Origin: Pseudorhodobacter sp. MZDSW-24AT
Lineage (GTDB): Bacteria > Pseudomonadota > Alphaproteobacteria > Rhodobacterales > Rhodobacteraceae
DNA: 64,000 nucleotides
Assembly: GCF_002794355.1 (NCBI RefSeq)
Contig: NZ_PGOI01000001.1
Coordinates: 124,001-188,000 of the forward strand
Direction of reading: 5' to 3'
Position numbers and translations under genes: made by a program. The notes below the pieces were generated by a model. That model did no database searches and was not told where the DNA came from. It saw nothing but the letters and a program-made list of their open reading frames with translations. How positions within the stretch are numbered: position 1 is the first letter of the stretch; the number at the start of each line of letters is the position of its first letter. Below, piece after piece: positions 1 through 8,072 of this stretch.

Positions 1-2704
1 CCGGCACGCGTTCAATACGCACGCGCAGATCGAACCAAGCCGCTTGTCCGGTGACCGGATCAGAATTCGAATAGCGCATGCCATCCCCTTTCGGCGGCAA
101 AAGCTCTGAGATCAGATGGTTTAAAAGAAAGCCCCGCGTCGCTTCCGGAGCGCCATCGTTCAAGGCCCATGCCCCCTTGCGCTTGCCGATGGCGTTCCAT
201 GTCCAGACGGTGTGCGGGTTCAAGGCGGCCATATGGACCACAGGCACCGTGATCTGACCGTTGGCCGAGGTGACGCGCGCCCAATCGCCTTCATGAAAGC
301 CATGCTCTTTCCACAGCTTGGTCGGCACGAACAGCGGGTTATGCCCCCTGATCTGCCGCAGCCACGCATTCTGGCTCCCCCAAGAGTGATACATGTCCAT
401 CGGTCTTTGGGTCAGGGCATGGATCGGAAAACGCTCATCCGCGTCCCCGAAAGGCGCATACCACAGCGGCAGCGGGTCCATTGCTTGGCGCAACCGGTCC
501 CGCAGATGATCGGGCGGCTGGTGAGGCCCATGCCCTTCGGCAGCCAATTGAAAGCGGCGCATCGGCTCGGACCAGATGTTGAACAGGTAAGGCTGGGGCG
601 TGTCAAACAACCCGATCTCGACCGCCCACTCCTGATAGGCCATGTTCCAAGGCTTGAAGAAGCTGGCCGCCTCGGGGACGTGCGCCTGATAAAAGCCACC
701 GTTTTCGATGTATCGCGCAATTTGCGCGGGGTTGGCCGCGCCGCGCCCTTCCTCTGCACCTGTGCCACGAAAGCCCATCAAGGGCCCCACCCCCGGGCGA
801 CGCAGGTGGTTGACCATGTATTCGGCGTAATCCTTGTAGAGGGCGGTGCCGTCCGAATTCACCATGCCCGGCAAGCCAAGACGCGCGCCCAAATCAAGCA
901 GCACGGATTGAAAGCCGCGCACGTCACGGTCAAGCTCGACCACGGGCCAGCGAATGGCATCCCCTGCAGCGTCCGGCTCGCTGACCGGGCGGTCGAGCAT
1001 GCTGATGCAATCGTGACGCTCCAGATAGGTGGTGTCCGGCAGGATCAGATCGGCATAGGCCACCATTTCGGACGCATAGGCATCGGAGTAGATGATCCGG
1101 GGAATCGTGTAACTGCCATCGGACTCTTGCGCGGTCAGCATCTGCATGACCTGCGCTGTGTTCATCGACGAATTCCACGCCATATTCGCCATATACAGAA
1201 ACAGCGTATCGATGCGATAAGGCTCCCCCGCAGCGGCATTGGGAATGACCATATGCATCAACCCATGAGCCGAGAAGGGATTTTCCCAGCTATACGCCTT
1301 GTCGATGCGCGCAGGACTGCCATCGGGGCGCAAGGCAAGTTGCTCTGGCCCGCGCACATAGCCAAGGATCGGTCCTGACAAGGGCTTGCCCGGCACCGAA
1401 ACGAAATGCGGCGTTGGATGCGCCTCGACCGGCTTCGGGTAAGGGGGTTTCATGCGCCAACTGCCCGGTGTTTCCACAGCCCCGAGCAGGATTTGCAAAA
1501 GATGCAAGGCGCGGGCGGTCTGAAAGCCGTTGGAATGGGCCGAGATGCCCCGCATCGCATGAAAACTGACCGGGCGACCGATCATGGTGGCATGTTCGTC
1601 GCCGCGAAAATCGACCCAAGGCTGCGCAATTTCGACGGCCTGATCAAAGGCGACCGACGCCAGTTCGGCGGCCAGTTGCCGGATGCGCAAGGCGGTGACA
1701 CCACACCGCTCGGCAACGGCCTCTGGCGCGTATTCCGAAGCCAGATACCGCTCGGCCATATGTTGGAACACGGTCCGGTGGCCTTGCCACACAGCGCCCA
1801 GATCGGGCTGCACACCCTTTGCCTCCCATGGGGCGGGGGCACCGGTGCGGCGGTCAATCACAAAGGGTTGCGCTTCGGCATTGCGCACGAAAAGCCCTTT
1901 GTTTGGCCCGTCCGTGCTGTTGACCAGATAAGCCGCGTTGGTGAACCGCGCGAGATAGTCGAGATCCACCTTGCCCGACTCGAGCAAGCAGTGAATGAGC
2001 GACAGGATCAGCAAACCATCGGTCCCGGGCGTGATGCCGATCCAGTCATCGGCCACCGCGTTATAGCCGGTGCGGATCGGGTTCACCCCGATCACCCGTG
2101 CCCCGCGCGCCTTCATTTTGCCGATGCCAATCTTGATCGGATTGCTGTCATGATCTTCGGCCACGCCGAACAACACAAAAAGCTTGCTGCGTTCCCAATC
2201 CGGCGCGCCAAACTCCCAAAAGGCGCCGCCGAGGGTATAAATCCCCGCTGCCGCCATATTGACCGAACAAAACCCGCCATGCGCGGCATAATTTGGCGTG
2301 CCAAAGGCTTGCGCCCACCATCCTGTCAGCGCCTGTGACTGATCACGCCCTGTGAAAAACGCGAGCTTTTCCGGTGCGGTATCGCGCAGCGGGCGCATCC
2401 AATCCACCGCCGTTTGCAGCGCCTCTTCCCAGCTGATTTCCTCAAAAGCACCAGATCCGCGCGGCCCAACCCGGCGCAAGGGCGCACGCAGCCGGCTGGG
2501 GGCGGTCACTTGCATGATGCCCGACGCCCCTTTGGCGCAAAGGACGCCCTTGTTGATGGGGTGGTCACGATTGCCTTCGATGTAGGAGACGCGGCCGCTT
2601 TTCAGATGCACATTGATCCCACAGCGGCAGGCACACATGTAGCAGGTGGTTTGACGTATCTCGTCAGAGACTTGCGGCGATGTGTTCACAAACGGCTGGT
2701 TCAT
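1..2704 (-). CDS. soeA: Molybdopterin oxidoreductase, probable sulfite dehydrogenase SoeA (3' end outside window)
   Basis: Frame stays open from the ATG at 2704 to the window edge, giving at least 901 residues; the C-terminus lies outside. The N-terminus has the four-cysteine [4Fe-4S] pattern of this family (CYMCACRCG, then VLCAKG), and GGFCSVNMAAA may hold the molybdenum-ligating cysteine. The family includes thiosulfate/polysulfide reductases and the cytoplasmic sulfite dehydrogenase SoeA. Placement directly after xsc, a sulfite exporter and acetate kinase favours SoeA, which would oxidise the sulfite released by Xsc to sulfate. Its ATG overlaps the acetate kinase stop by 4 bp (ATGA), so it is translationally coupled. 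The partner Fe-S and membrane subunits (SoeB, SoeC) are expected beyond position 1. Family assignment is sure; substrate is inferred from context. Confidence 0.82.
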   Translation of the reverse strand, partial: MNQPFVNTSPQVSDEIRQTTCYMCACRCGINVHLKSGRVSYIEGNRDHPINKGVLCAKGASGIMQVTAPSRLRAPLRRVGPRGSGAFEEISWEEALQTAVDWMRPLRDTAPEKLAFFTGRDQSQALTGWWAQAFGTPNYAAHGGFCSVNMAAAGIYTLGGAFWEFGAPDWERSKLFVLFGVAEDHDSNPIKIGIGKMKARGARVIGVNPIRTGYNAVADDWIGITPGTDGLLILSLIHCLLESGKVDLDYLARFTNAAYLVNSTDGPNKGLFVRNAEAQPFVIDRRTGAPAPWEAKGVQPDLGAVWQGHRTVFQHMAERYLASEYAPEAVAERCGVTALRIRQLAAELASVAFDQAVEIAQPWVDFRGDEHATMIGRPVSFHAMRGISAHSNGFQTARALHLLQILLGAVETPGSWRMKPPYPKPVEAHPTPHFVSVPGKPLSGPILGYVRGPEQLALRPDGSPARIDKAYSWENPFSAHGLMHMVIPNAAAGEPYRIDTLFLYMANMAWNSSMNTAQVMQMLTAQESDGSYTIPRIIYSDAYASEMVAYADLILPDTTYLERHDCISMLDRPVSEPDAAGDAIRWPVVELDRDVRGFQSVLLDLGARLGLPGMVNSDGTALYKDYAEYMVNHLRRPGVGPLMGFRGTGAEEGRGAANPAQIARYIENGGFYQAHVPEAASFFKPWNMAYQEWAVEIGLFDTPQPYLFNIWSEPMRRFQLAAEGHGPHQPPDHLRDRLRQAMDPLPLWYAPFGDADERFPIHALTQRPMDMYHSWGSQNAWLRQIRGHNPLFVPTKLWKEHGFHEGDWARVTSANGQITVPVVHMAALNPHTVWTWNAIGKRKGAWALNDGAPEATRGFLLNHLISELLPPKGDGMRYSNSDPVTGQAAWFDLRVRIERVP

Positions 2705-3798
2705 GTCTGCCCCTCCCGGCTCATGGCGGCCGCTGTCTCAATCGCAATCTGGCGTTCCTCATCGGCAGGTACGATCCAGACGGCGACACGCGAGGTCGCG
2801 GCATGCAAGGCCTTCTCCCCCCTTGCATTGGCGTCACCGTCCATGACCGCCCCCAGAAAGGCAAGGTGATTCAAGATATTGGAACGGCAAATGCCGTCAT
2901 TCTCACCAATTCCGCCAGTAAAGGTGATCGCATCCACGCCTCCCATTGCGGCGCAGAGCGAAGCACCATGCCGGGCCGCCCAATAGCAAAAATGCGCAAT
3001 GGCAAATTCTGCCTCGGGCGTCCGGGCTGCGTGCAACGCGCGTATGTCATTGCTGCCGCCCAGAGCCTTGAGGCCCGAGCCGCGATTCAGCATCTGCGCG
3101 GTTTGCTCCAGCCCGTGACGGGCCACCAGATCAAGCACCACAGCAGGATCGAGACCACCGGGGCGGGTCCCCATGGTCAGACCATCAAGCGGTGAAAACC
3201 CCATGCTCGAGGCGACAGAATGGCCGTCGACGATCGCGCAGGACGAAGCCCCATTGCCCAAATGAAACGAAAGAAGCCGCTTTGGAACGCCGTTGGGGTA
3301 GCAATGTTGCATGTTTCGAACAATTGCCGCGTAAGACAGGCCGTGAAATCCATACCGCCGCACCCCGCGCGCCCGCTCGGCCGCAGGCAGGGCGTAGGTG
3401 GTGGCCACGTCTGGATTGCTGGCGTGAAACGCGGTGTCGAAGGCTGCATATTGCGGCAGACCCGGCCAAAGCCGCGCCACCGCCGCGATGCCCGCCAAGG
3501 CAGGCGGATTGTGCAACGGTGCCAGTGTCGCGCAGGCCGCGATGGTCTGCTCGATCGCGGGCGTGATGCGGCAGGTCCGCGTGAGTTCGGCGCCACCATG
3601 CACGACCCGATGCGCCGCCGCCCGGATCTGACGGGCCGGCACGGCGAGTTGCGCAACGCCAAGGGCCAGCGCTTCCGCGTGGTCAGGAGGGCCACCGCTG
3701 CCAATGCGGTCCACCTGCGCCTGCGCCCGCTGCTGTGTGCCCTCGAAGGCCGCAAGCTTCACCGAGGAAGACCCTGAATTGACGACCAAAAGCATCAT
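2701..3798 (-). CDS. ackA: Acetate kinase of the taurine pathway
   Basis: 365-residue protein of the acetate/propionate kinase family, slightly shorter than the usual ~400. Visible motifs: NSGSSSVKLAAF near the N-terminus (phosphate loop), RVVHGG, FDTAFH, FHLGNGAS, FTGGIGEN and a C-terminal PADEE. It would convert acetyl phosphate plus ADP to acetate plus ATP, acting on the acetyl phosphate made by Xsc. The ATG at 3798 overlaps the tauE stop (ATGA) and its own stop overlaps the soeA start, so it sits in a tightly coupled operon. Oddity: the usual R-S/C-G-D-[IL]-D-P motif reads RPGGLDP, losing the internal Asp. Many taurine clusters carry phosphotransacetylase (pta) at this step; here the acetyl phosphate would be cashed in for ATP. 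Confidence 0.9.
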   Translation of the reverse strand: MMLLVVNSGSSSVKLAAFEGTQQRAQAQVDRIGSGGPPDHAEALALGVAQLAVPARQIRAAAHRVVHGGAELTRTCRITPAIEQTIAACATLAPLHNPPALAGIAAVARLWPGLPQYAAFDTAFHASNPDVATTYALPAAERARGVRRYGFHGLSYAAIVRNMQHCYPNGVPKRLLSFHLGNGASSCAIVDGHSVASSMGFSPLDGLTMGTRPGGLDPAVVLDLVARHGLEQTAQMLNRGSGLKALGGSNDIRALHAARTPEAEFAIAHFCYWAARHGASLCAAMGGVDAITFTGGIGENDGICRSNILNHLAFLGAVMDGDANARGEKALHAATSRVAVWIVPADEERQIAIETAAAMSREGQT

Positions 3799-4535
3799 GT
3801 CACCGATCTGAGAAGCCCGGCCACGGAAAGCCCGGCCAAGAGCAATATGGCAAAGCGGCGAAAGTCTTGTGGGCTGGTCCGGGCAAAGCGGCGATCGCCC
3901 AAGGCCAGCCCGGCCAGCATGAAGGGCAGGCCCAAGGCGGTTGCGACGAAACTGTCGCGGGTGATCTGCCCCGCCTGCCACAAGACGGGCAGCGACCACA
4001 GGTCGAGCGCGGTGAAATAGGCGATCACCGTGGCGCGGAACACCACCGGTGCCACCCCTTGTGCCGTAAAGAACACCGCAACCGGAAGCCCGCCCACCGC
4101 CATGCCATTGGCAAGCCCCGAGACAGCGCCCACCCCGACATGGGCGCCCAAGCCTTGTCGCCCGATGTACCATCCGGCCAAAAGCAGTGCGCACATCGCC
4201 AGCACAAAGACCGACAGCACCGCGCGGCCCAGATCTGCCCCTGCCCACTGGACGGCGGCCACACCCACGGGCACCCCGACCAGACAGCCCGCAAACAACC
4301 CGGCCACCCGGCGCCAGTCGATATGCGCCCAGATCCCGCGCGCCTGCCCCAGCGTCATGACGATATCGGCCAGAATGACCACCGGCACAAAGGGGAATGG
4401 ATCGGTGACCAGTGCGGCAAACAGCATGACCAGCGCCGCAAAACCAAAGCCGGAATAGCCCCGGACATAGCCTGCCACGACCATTCCTGCCGCCACCAAC
4501 CCCGCTTCTGCCCCGGTCAGGCCAAAGGGGATCAT
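3795..4535 (-). CDS. tauE: TauE/SafE family sulfite or organosulfonate exporter
   Basis: 246-residue hydrophobic protein with roughly eight predicted membrane segments, typical of the TauE/SafE family (for example MIPFGLTGAEAGLVAAG at the N-terminus and a second-half repeat around FRATVIAYFTALDLWSLP). Members encoded in sulfonate-degradation operons are proposed to expel sulfite or protect the cell from it. The ATG at 4535 overlaps the xsc stop by 4 bp, and the stop overlaps the ackA start, so translation of xsc, tauE and ackA is linked. Export (tauE) and oxidation (soeA) in one operon suggest two outlets for sulfite. The exported substrate is inferred from family and position only. Confidence 0.85.
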   Translation of the reverse strand: MIPFGLTGAEAGLVAAGMVVAGYVRGYSGFGFAALVMLFAALVTDPFPFVPVVILADIVMTLGQARGIWAHIDWRRVAGLFAGCLVGVPVGVAAVQWAGADLGRAVLSVFVLAMCALLLAGWYIGRQGLGAHVGVGAVSGLANGMAVGGLPVAVFFTAQGVAPVVFRATVIAYFTALDLWSLPVLWQAGQITRDSFVATALGLPFMLAGLALGDRRFARTSPQDFRRFAILLLAGLSVAGLLRSVT

Positions 4536-6304
4536 ACAGTCTGCGGGCGCATATCGGCCGCAGAGATCCCGGCCACCTCAACGGGTTTCTTCATCGCATC
4601 GCGCCGGAACGGCTCGCCCAGTTCTTGGTTGATCAGGGCTTCGATCAAGGTGGTCTTGCCCGCCTTCTGATCGGCAAGCGCCTGTGTCAGTGCCGCACGT
4701 AGCTCGTCCATCGTGCGGGCCTGCACGCCCTGCAATCCGCAAGCCCGCGCGATGCCAGCATAGCTGACGCCCTCGTCCAGTTCGGTGCCCACGAAGTTAT
4801 CGTCATACCAAAGCGTGGAGTTGCGCTTTTCCGCGCCCCATTGGTAATTGCGGAACACCACCATGGTGATCGCAGGCCATTCCGGGCGGCCAATCGCCGT
4901 CAGCTCCGTCACCGCGATGCCAAAGGCACCGTCGCCCGCAAAACCCACCACCGGCACATCCGGGCAGGCAATCTTGGCCCCGATGATCGACGGCAGCCCA
5001 TAGCCACAGGGGCCGAACAGCCCCGGCGCAAGGTATTTCCGCCCGGTCTCAAAGGTGGGGTAAGCATTGCCAATCGCGCAATTGTTGCCGATGTCGCTCG
5101 AGATGATTGCCTCTTTCGGCAGAGCCGACTGAATCGCGCGCCACGCCATGCGCGGGCTCATCCAATCGGGTTTGGCGGCGCGGGCGCGCTGATTCCATGT
5201 GGTGCCCGGATCATCCTCTTCGTGATCCATCGACGAAAGCGCCTGTGCCCACGCCGATTTGGTCTGAGCGATCTTCGCTTTGCGTTCGCTGCGCGCATGG
5301 TCACCGGCGGTGATGGCCAACCGCGCCAAAACCGCCTCGGCGACCTTTTTCGCGTCGCCGACAATACCGACTGTCACCTTTTTCGTCAGCCCGATCCGAT
5401 CCGGGTTGATATCGACTTGGATGATCTTGGCCGCCTTGGGCCAGTAGTCCAGCGCGTATCCGGGGAGTGTTGAAAACGGGTTCAGCCGGGTACCCAAACA
5501 AAGTACCACATCTGCGCCCGAAATCAACTCCATCGCAGCCTTGCTGCCATTATATCCCAAAGGCCCAGCGAAAAGGGGATGCGACCCGGGAAAGGCGTCA
5601 TTGTGCTGATAGCCGACGCAGACCGGGGCATCCAACCGTTCGGCCAGCGCCATGCTTGCCGGGATGGCGCCCGCCAGCACGACACCTGCGCCGTTCAAGA
5701 TCACCGGAAACTTTGCCTCTGACAAAAGATCCGCCGCCGCCTGAATGGCTTCCTCGCCGCCTGCCGGACGCTCGAACTCCACCACGGCAGGCAGGTCGAT
5801 GTCGATGACTTGCGTCCAGAAATCGCGCGGCATGTTGATCTGCGCCGGAGCCGATTGCCGCTTGGCCTGAAGAATGCACCGGTTCAGAACCTCGGCCACG
5901 CGGCTCGGGTCGCGCACCTCTTCCTGATAGCAGACCATGTCCTTGAACAAGGCCATCTGCTCCACTTCCTGAAATCCGCCCATGCCGATGGTCTTGTTTG
6001 CGGCCTGCGGCGTGACCAGCAAAAGCGGCGTATGATTCCAGTACGCGGTTTTCACGGCCGTCACGAAATTGGTGATCCCCGGGCCATTCTGCGCGATCAT
6101 CATGCACATCTTGCCAGAAGCGCGGGTGTAGCCATCGGCCATCATTCCGCCACTGCCCTCATGTGCGCAATCCCAGAAAGTGATCCCGGCGCGGGGAAAC
6201 AGATCGGAAATCGGCATGAAAGCCGAGCCAATGATGCCAAAGGCATGCTCAATGCCATGCCGCTGCAAGGTTTTTACAAAGGCTTCTTCTGTGGTCATGC
6301 GCAT
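4532..6304 (-). CDS. xsc: Sulfoacetaldehyde acetyltransferase
   Basis: 590-residue thiamine diphosphate enzyme that converts sulfoacetaldehyde plus phosphate to acetyl phosphate plus sulfite, the C-S bond cleaving step of taurine catabolism. The N-terminal stretch TTEEAFVKTLQRHGIEHAFG and IIGSAFMPISDLFP is characteristic of Xsc. CAHEGSGGMMADGY carries the conserved ThDP-activating Glu, and GFAGDGAFG is the ThDP/Mg binding motif near residue 455. Start chosen at 6304 (MRMTTEEAF), which has a GGAG about 8 bases upstream; a start at 6298 is possible. It is the first gene of the coupled run xsc-tauE-ackA-soeA and has a TauR box pair 60-92 bp upstream. Confidence 0.96.
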   Translation of the reverse strand: MRMTTEEAFVKTLQRHGIEHAFGIIGSAFMPISDLFPRAGITFWDCAHEGSGGMMADGYTRASGKMCMMIAQNGPGITNFVTAVKTAYWNHTPLLLVTPQAANKTIGMGGFQEVEQMALFKDMVCYQEEVRDPSRVAEVLNRCILQAKRQSAPAQINMPRDFWTQVIDIDLPAVVEFERPAGGEEAIQAAADLLSEAKFPVILNGAGVVLAGAIPASMALAERLDAPVCVGYQHNDAFPGSHPLFAGPLGYNGSKAAMELISGADVVLCLGTRLNPFSTLPGYALDYWPKAAKIIQVDINPDRIGLTKKVTVGIVGDAKKVAEAVLARLAITAGDHARSERKAKIAQTKSAWAQALSSMDHEEDDPGTTWNQRARAAKPDWMSPRMAWRAIQSALPKEAIISSDIGNNCAIGNAYPTFETGRKYLAPGLFGPCGYGLPSIIGAKIACPDVPVVGFAGDGAFGIAVTELTAIGRPEWPAITMVVFRNYQWGAEKRNSTLWYDDNFVGTELDEGVSYAGIARACGLQGVQARTMDELRAALTQALADQKAGKTTLIEALINQELGEPFRRDAMKKPVEVAGISAADMRPQTV

Positions 6305-6363
6305 CGGTCCGGCTCCGGCACTGGGGTTCTTTCGGCCAGTCTACCGAGCGTGCCTGCCCCGCC

Positions 6364-6396
6364 TTAGGGCCAGAGCTTGCGCGCGGTTAAGTCCAG
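6364..6396 (-). promoter_or_regulatory. Tandem TauR boxes upstream of xsc
   Basis: On the minus strand two 10-mers lie in direct repeat, CTGGACTTAA (6387-6396) and CTGGCCCTAA (6364-6373), with starts exactly 23 bp apart. They lie 60-92 bp upstream of the xsc ATG, in the short gap after tauR. The first matches the direct-repeat motif CTGGACYTAA that, as I recall, was defined for TauR of Rhodobacter capsulatus. The same spacing recurs at 9536-9568. Confidence 0.8.
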
Positions 6397-6408
6397 TGCA
6401 GCCGCTGG

Positions 6409-7878
6409 TTAGCCGAGGCGCATCTGATCCTGCACGCGCGCGATCCGGGCGATGCCCTCCGGGATGCGCGACGGGGCGATGGAGGAATAGGCCAAGCGGT
6501 AATGCTGGCGATTGGCGCGATCGGGGTGAAAGAAAGCGCGCCCGGGTTCGATCAGAACCCCTTCGCCCCGCAGGCGCGCCGCAAGCACATCGGTGTCGAT
6601 GCCTTCAGGCGCCCGCATCCAGATGCTCGACCCGCCAAAGCCGCCCTGCCCCGCCATGGTCAGCCCCTGTTCGGCCAGCGCCTCCTCCATGACCTGACGT
6701 CGCCTGCGAAAGGCCACCCGCATCCGGTTGATCAGCGCATCATAATGCCCGTCGGCCAGAAAATAGGCCACCGTGCGCTGGATATGCCCCGGCGGATGCC
6801 GCAACACCAAGGCACGCAAAGCGCGCGCCTCGGCGATGAAACTGGGCGACCCAACCAGGTACCCCAGCCGCAATCCCGGAAAGATCGACTTTGAGAACGA
6901 CCCGGCATAGATCACGCGGCCGTCACGGTCCAAGGATTTCAGCGCGGGCGCCACCGGCTTGAGATAGGACATCTCGAATTCGTAATCATCCTCTACCACG
7001 ACAAAGCCCTGCCGCGCCGCCGCCTCCAGCAGAGCCACCCGTCGCGCCATCGGCATGGTGGCATTGGTCGGGCATTGGTGCGACGCGGTGGTGAACACCA
7101 CATCCACGCCCTGCGGAATCCGCTCGGGCGGCAGACCGCCCTCGTCCACATCCACCGCCACCATTTGCGTTCCCGACGGTTCCAGAATGGCGCGCAGGCC
7201 CGGATAGCCGGGAGTCTCGATCACCGCCCGCGTGCCGGGCCCCAACAGCACCTGCGCGGCCATCCACAGCGCGTTCTGCGCCCCCAGGGTCAGCAGCACT
7301 TCTTCGGCCCGCGCGGCGATGCCCCGGCGCGGCAGGATGCTGCGCAGAACATGCTCGATCAGCACAGGGTCGTCTCGTTCATAGTAATCCGAGGTCAGCG
7401 CCGCAAAATCGCGCCGCCCCAGCGCACGCAAGGCGCAGGCGCGCCAGTTCTGATGGTCGAACAAGGCAGGGTCCGCCTGCCCGTAAATGAACGGAAACGG
7501 ATAGCGCTCCCAATCCTCAGGCTTGGCAAGACGCGCAAGGCCCGAAAACCGCGCCCCGGTGAGGGCGGTGAAATCCACCCCCTCATCGCGCGCGGGCGAT
7601 GACGGAAACTCCGGCGCACGCGGCGCTGTGTCAGAGACAAAATACCCTGACCGCCCGCGCGCCGAGAGGTAATCCGATGACACCAGATCGGCATAGGCCA
7701 AGGTGACGGTGATACGGCTCACCCCCAGATGCGCCGCCAATCCCCGCGACGACGGCATCTTGTCGCCCGGCCGCAATCGCCCCGCCAACACGCCTTGCAC
7801 CACCATGGATCGGATGCGGCTTTGCAAGGTGCCTGCGGTGCCGGGCGGCATGAAGAAAGCGTCGGCGGGAATGGGCAT
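6409..7878 (-). CDS. tauR: MocR-type taurine regulator TauR
   Basis: 489-residue MocR-subfamily GntR regulator. Residues about 15-85 form a winged helix-turn-helix (IRSMVVQGVLAGRLRPGDKM, SRGLAAHLGVSRITV). The rest resembles fold-type I PLP aminotransferases, with the PLP lysine region YAGSFSKSIFPGLRLGYL. In Rhodobacter capsulatus the orthologous TauR activates tpa in response to taurine. The gene lies between tpa and xsc, the same tpa-tauR-xsc order as in that organism, and is flanked by box pairs matching its expected site. Inverted copies of the box sit directly upstream of its ATG, suggesting autoregulation. Confidence in the identity is high because of motif plus context. Confidence 0.93.
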   Translation of the reverse strand: MPIPADAFFMPPGTAGTLQSRIRSMVVQGVLAGRLRPGDKMPSSRGLAAHLGVSRITVTLAYADLVSSDYLSARGRSGYFVSDTAPRAPEFPSSPARDEGVDFTALTGARFSGLARLAKPEDWERYPFPFIYGQADPALFDHQNWRACALRALGRRDFAALTSDYYERDDPVLIEHVLRSILPRRGIAARAEEVLLTLGAQNALWMAAQVLLGPGTRAVIETPGYPGLRAILEPSGTQMVAVDVDEGGLPPERIPQGVDVVFTTASHQCPTNATMPMARRVALLEAAARQGFVVVEDDYEFEMSYLKPVAPALKSLDRDGRVIYAGSFSKSIFPGLRLGYLVGSPSFIAEARALRALVLRHPPGHIQRTVAYFLADGHYDALINRMRVAFRRRRQVMEEALAEQGLTMAGQGGFGGSSIWMRAPEGIDTDVLAARLRGEGVLIEPGRAFFHPDRANRQHYRLAYSSIAPSRIPEGIARIARVQDQMRLG

Positions 7879-7881
7879 AAT

Positions 7882-7906
7882 CTGGCCTTATCAGGACTAA
7901 GACCAG
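7882..7906. promoter_or_regulatory. Inverted TauR-like boxes at the tauR start (possible autoregulatory operator)
   Basis: CTGGCCTTAT (7882-7891) on the plus strand faces CTGGTCTTAG on the minus strand (7897-7906), forming a 9-bp near-perfect inverted repeat with a 7-bp spacer only 4 bp upstream of the tauR ATG at 7878. The half-sites match the boxes at xsc and tpa, but here they are inverted rather than tandem, so binding might repress rather than activate. Confidence 0.6.
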
Positions 7907-7945
7907 AAACGCCGCGCATGTTCAAAGGTCAAGCCCGGCCTTGCA

Positions 7946-7978
7946 TTTGCAGCTTTCCGAAATACTCCCGCCGGAGGC
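7946..7978 (-). repeat. Rhodobacteraceae-type intergenic repeat, copy 1
   Basis: Minus-strand reading GCCTCCGGCGGGAGTATTTC followed by GGAAAGCTGCAA. The same string occurs at 55986-56019 (GCCTCCGGCGGGAGTATTTC then AGAAAGGTGCAA), and the A/T-rich half recurs at 41606-41631. Here it stands between tpa and tauR. Confidence 0.7.
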
Positions 7979-8023
7979 CCTTCGCGGAGGAGGAGCCGCA
8001 GGCGACGACGACGCAAAAACACG

Positions 8024-8052
8024 ATCCTCTGCCCCTCTCTGGGGCGGAGGAT
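8024..8052 (-). terminator. Intrinsic terminator of tpa
   Basis: A 12-bp stem with one mismatch (ATCCTCYGCCCC against GGGGCRGAGGAT) and a 5-nt loop begins 21 bp after the tpa stop. On the minus strand it is followed by CGTGTTTTT. Confidence 0.65.
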
Positions 8053-8072
8053 GCCATTCTTCTGATCCCCCC

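Noticed and set aside
212-2338. Two long plus-strand open frames opposite soeA
   Set aside because: Antisense shadow: no family features, and the minus strand frame is open throughout with Fe-S and molybdopterin motifs.
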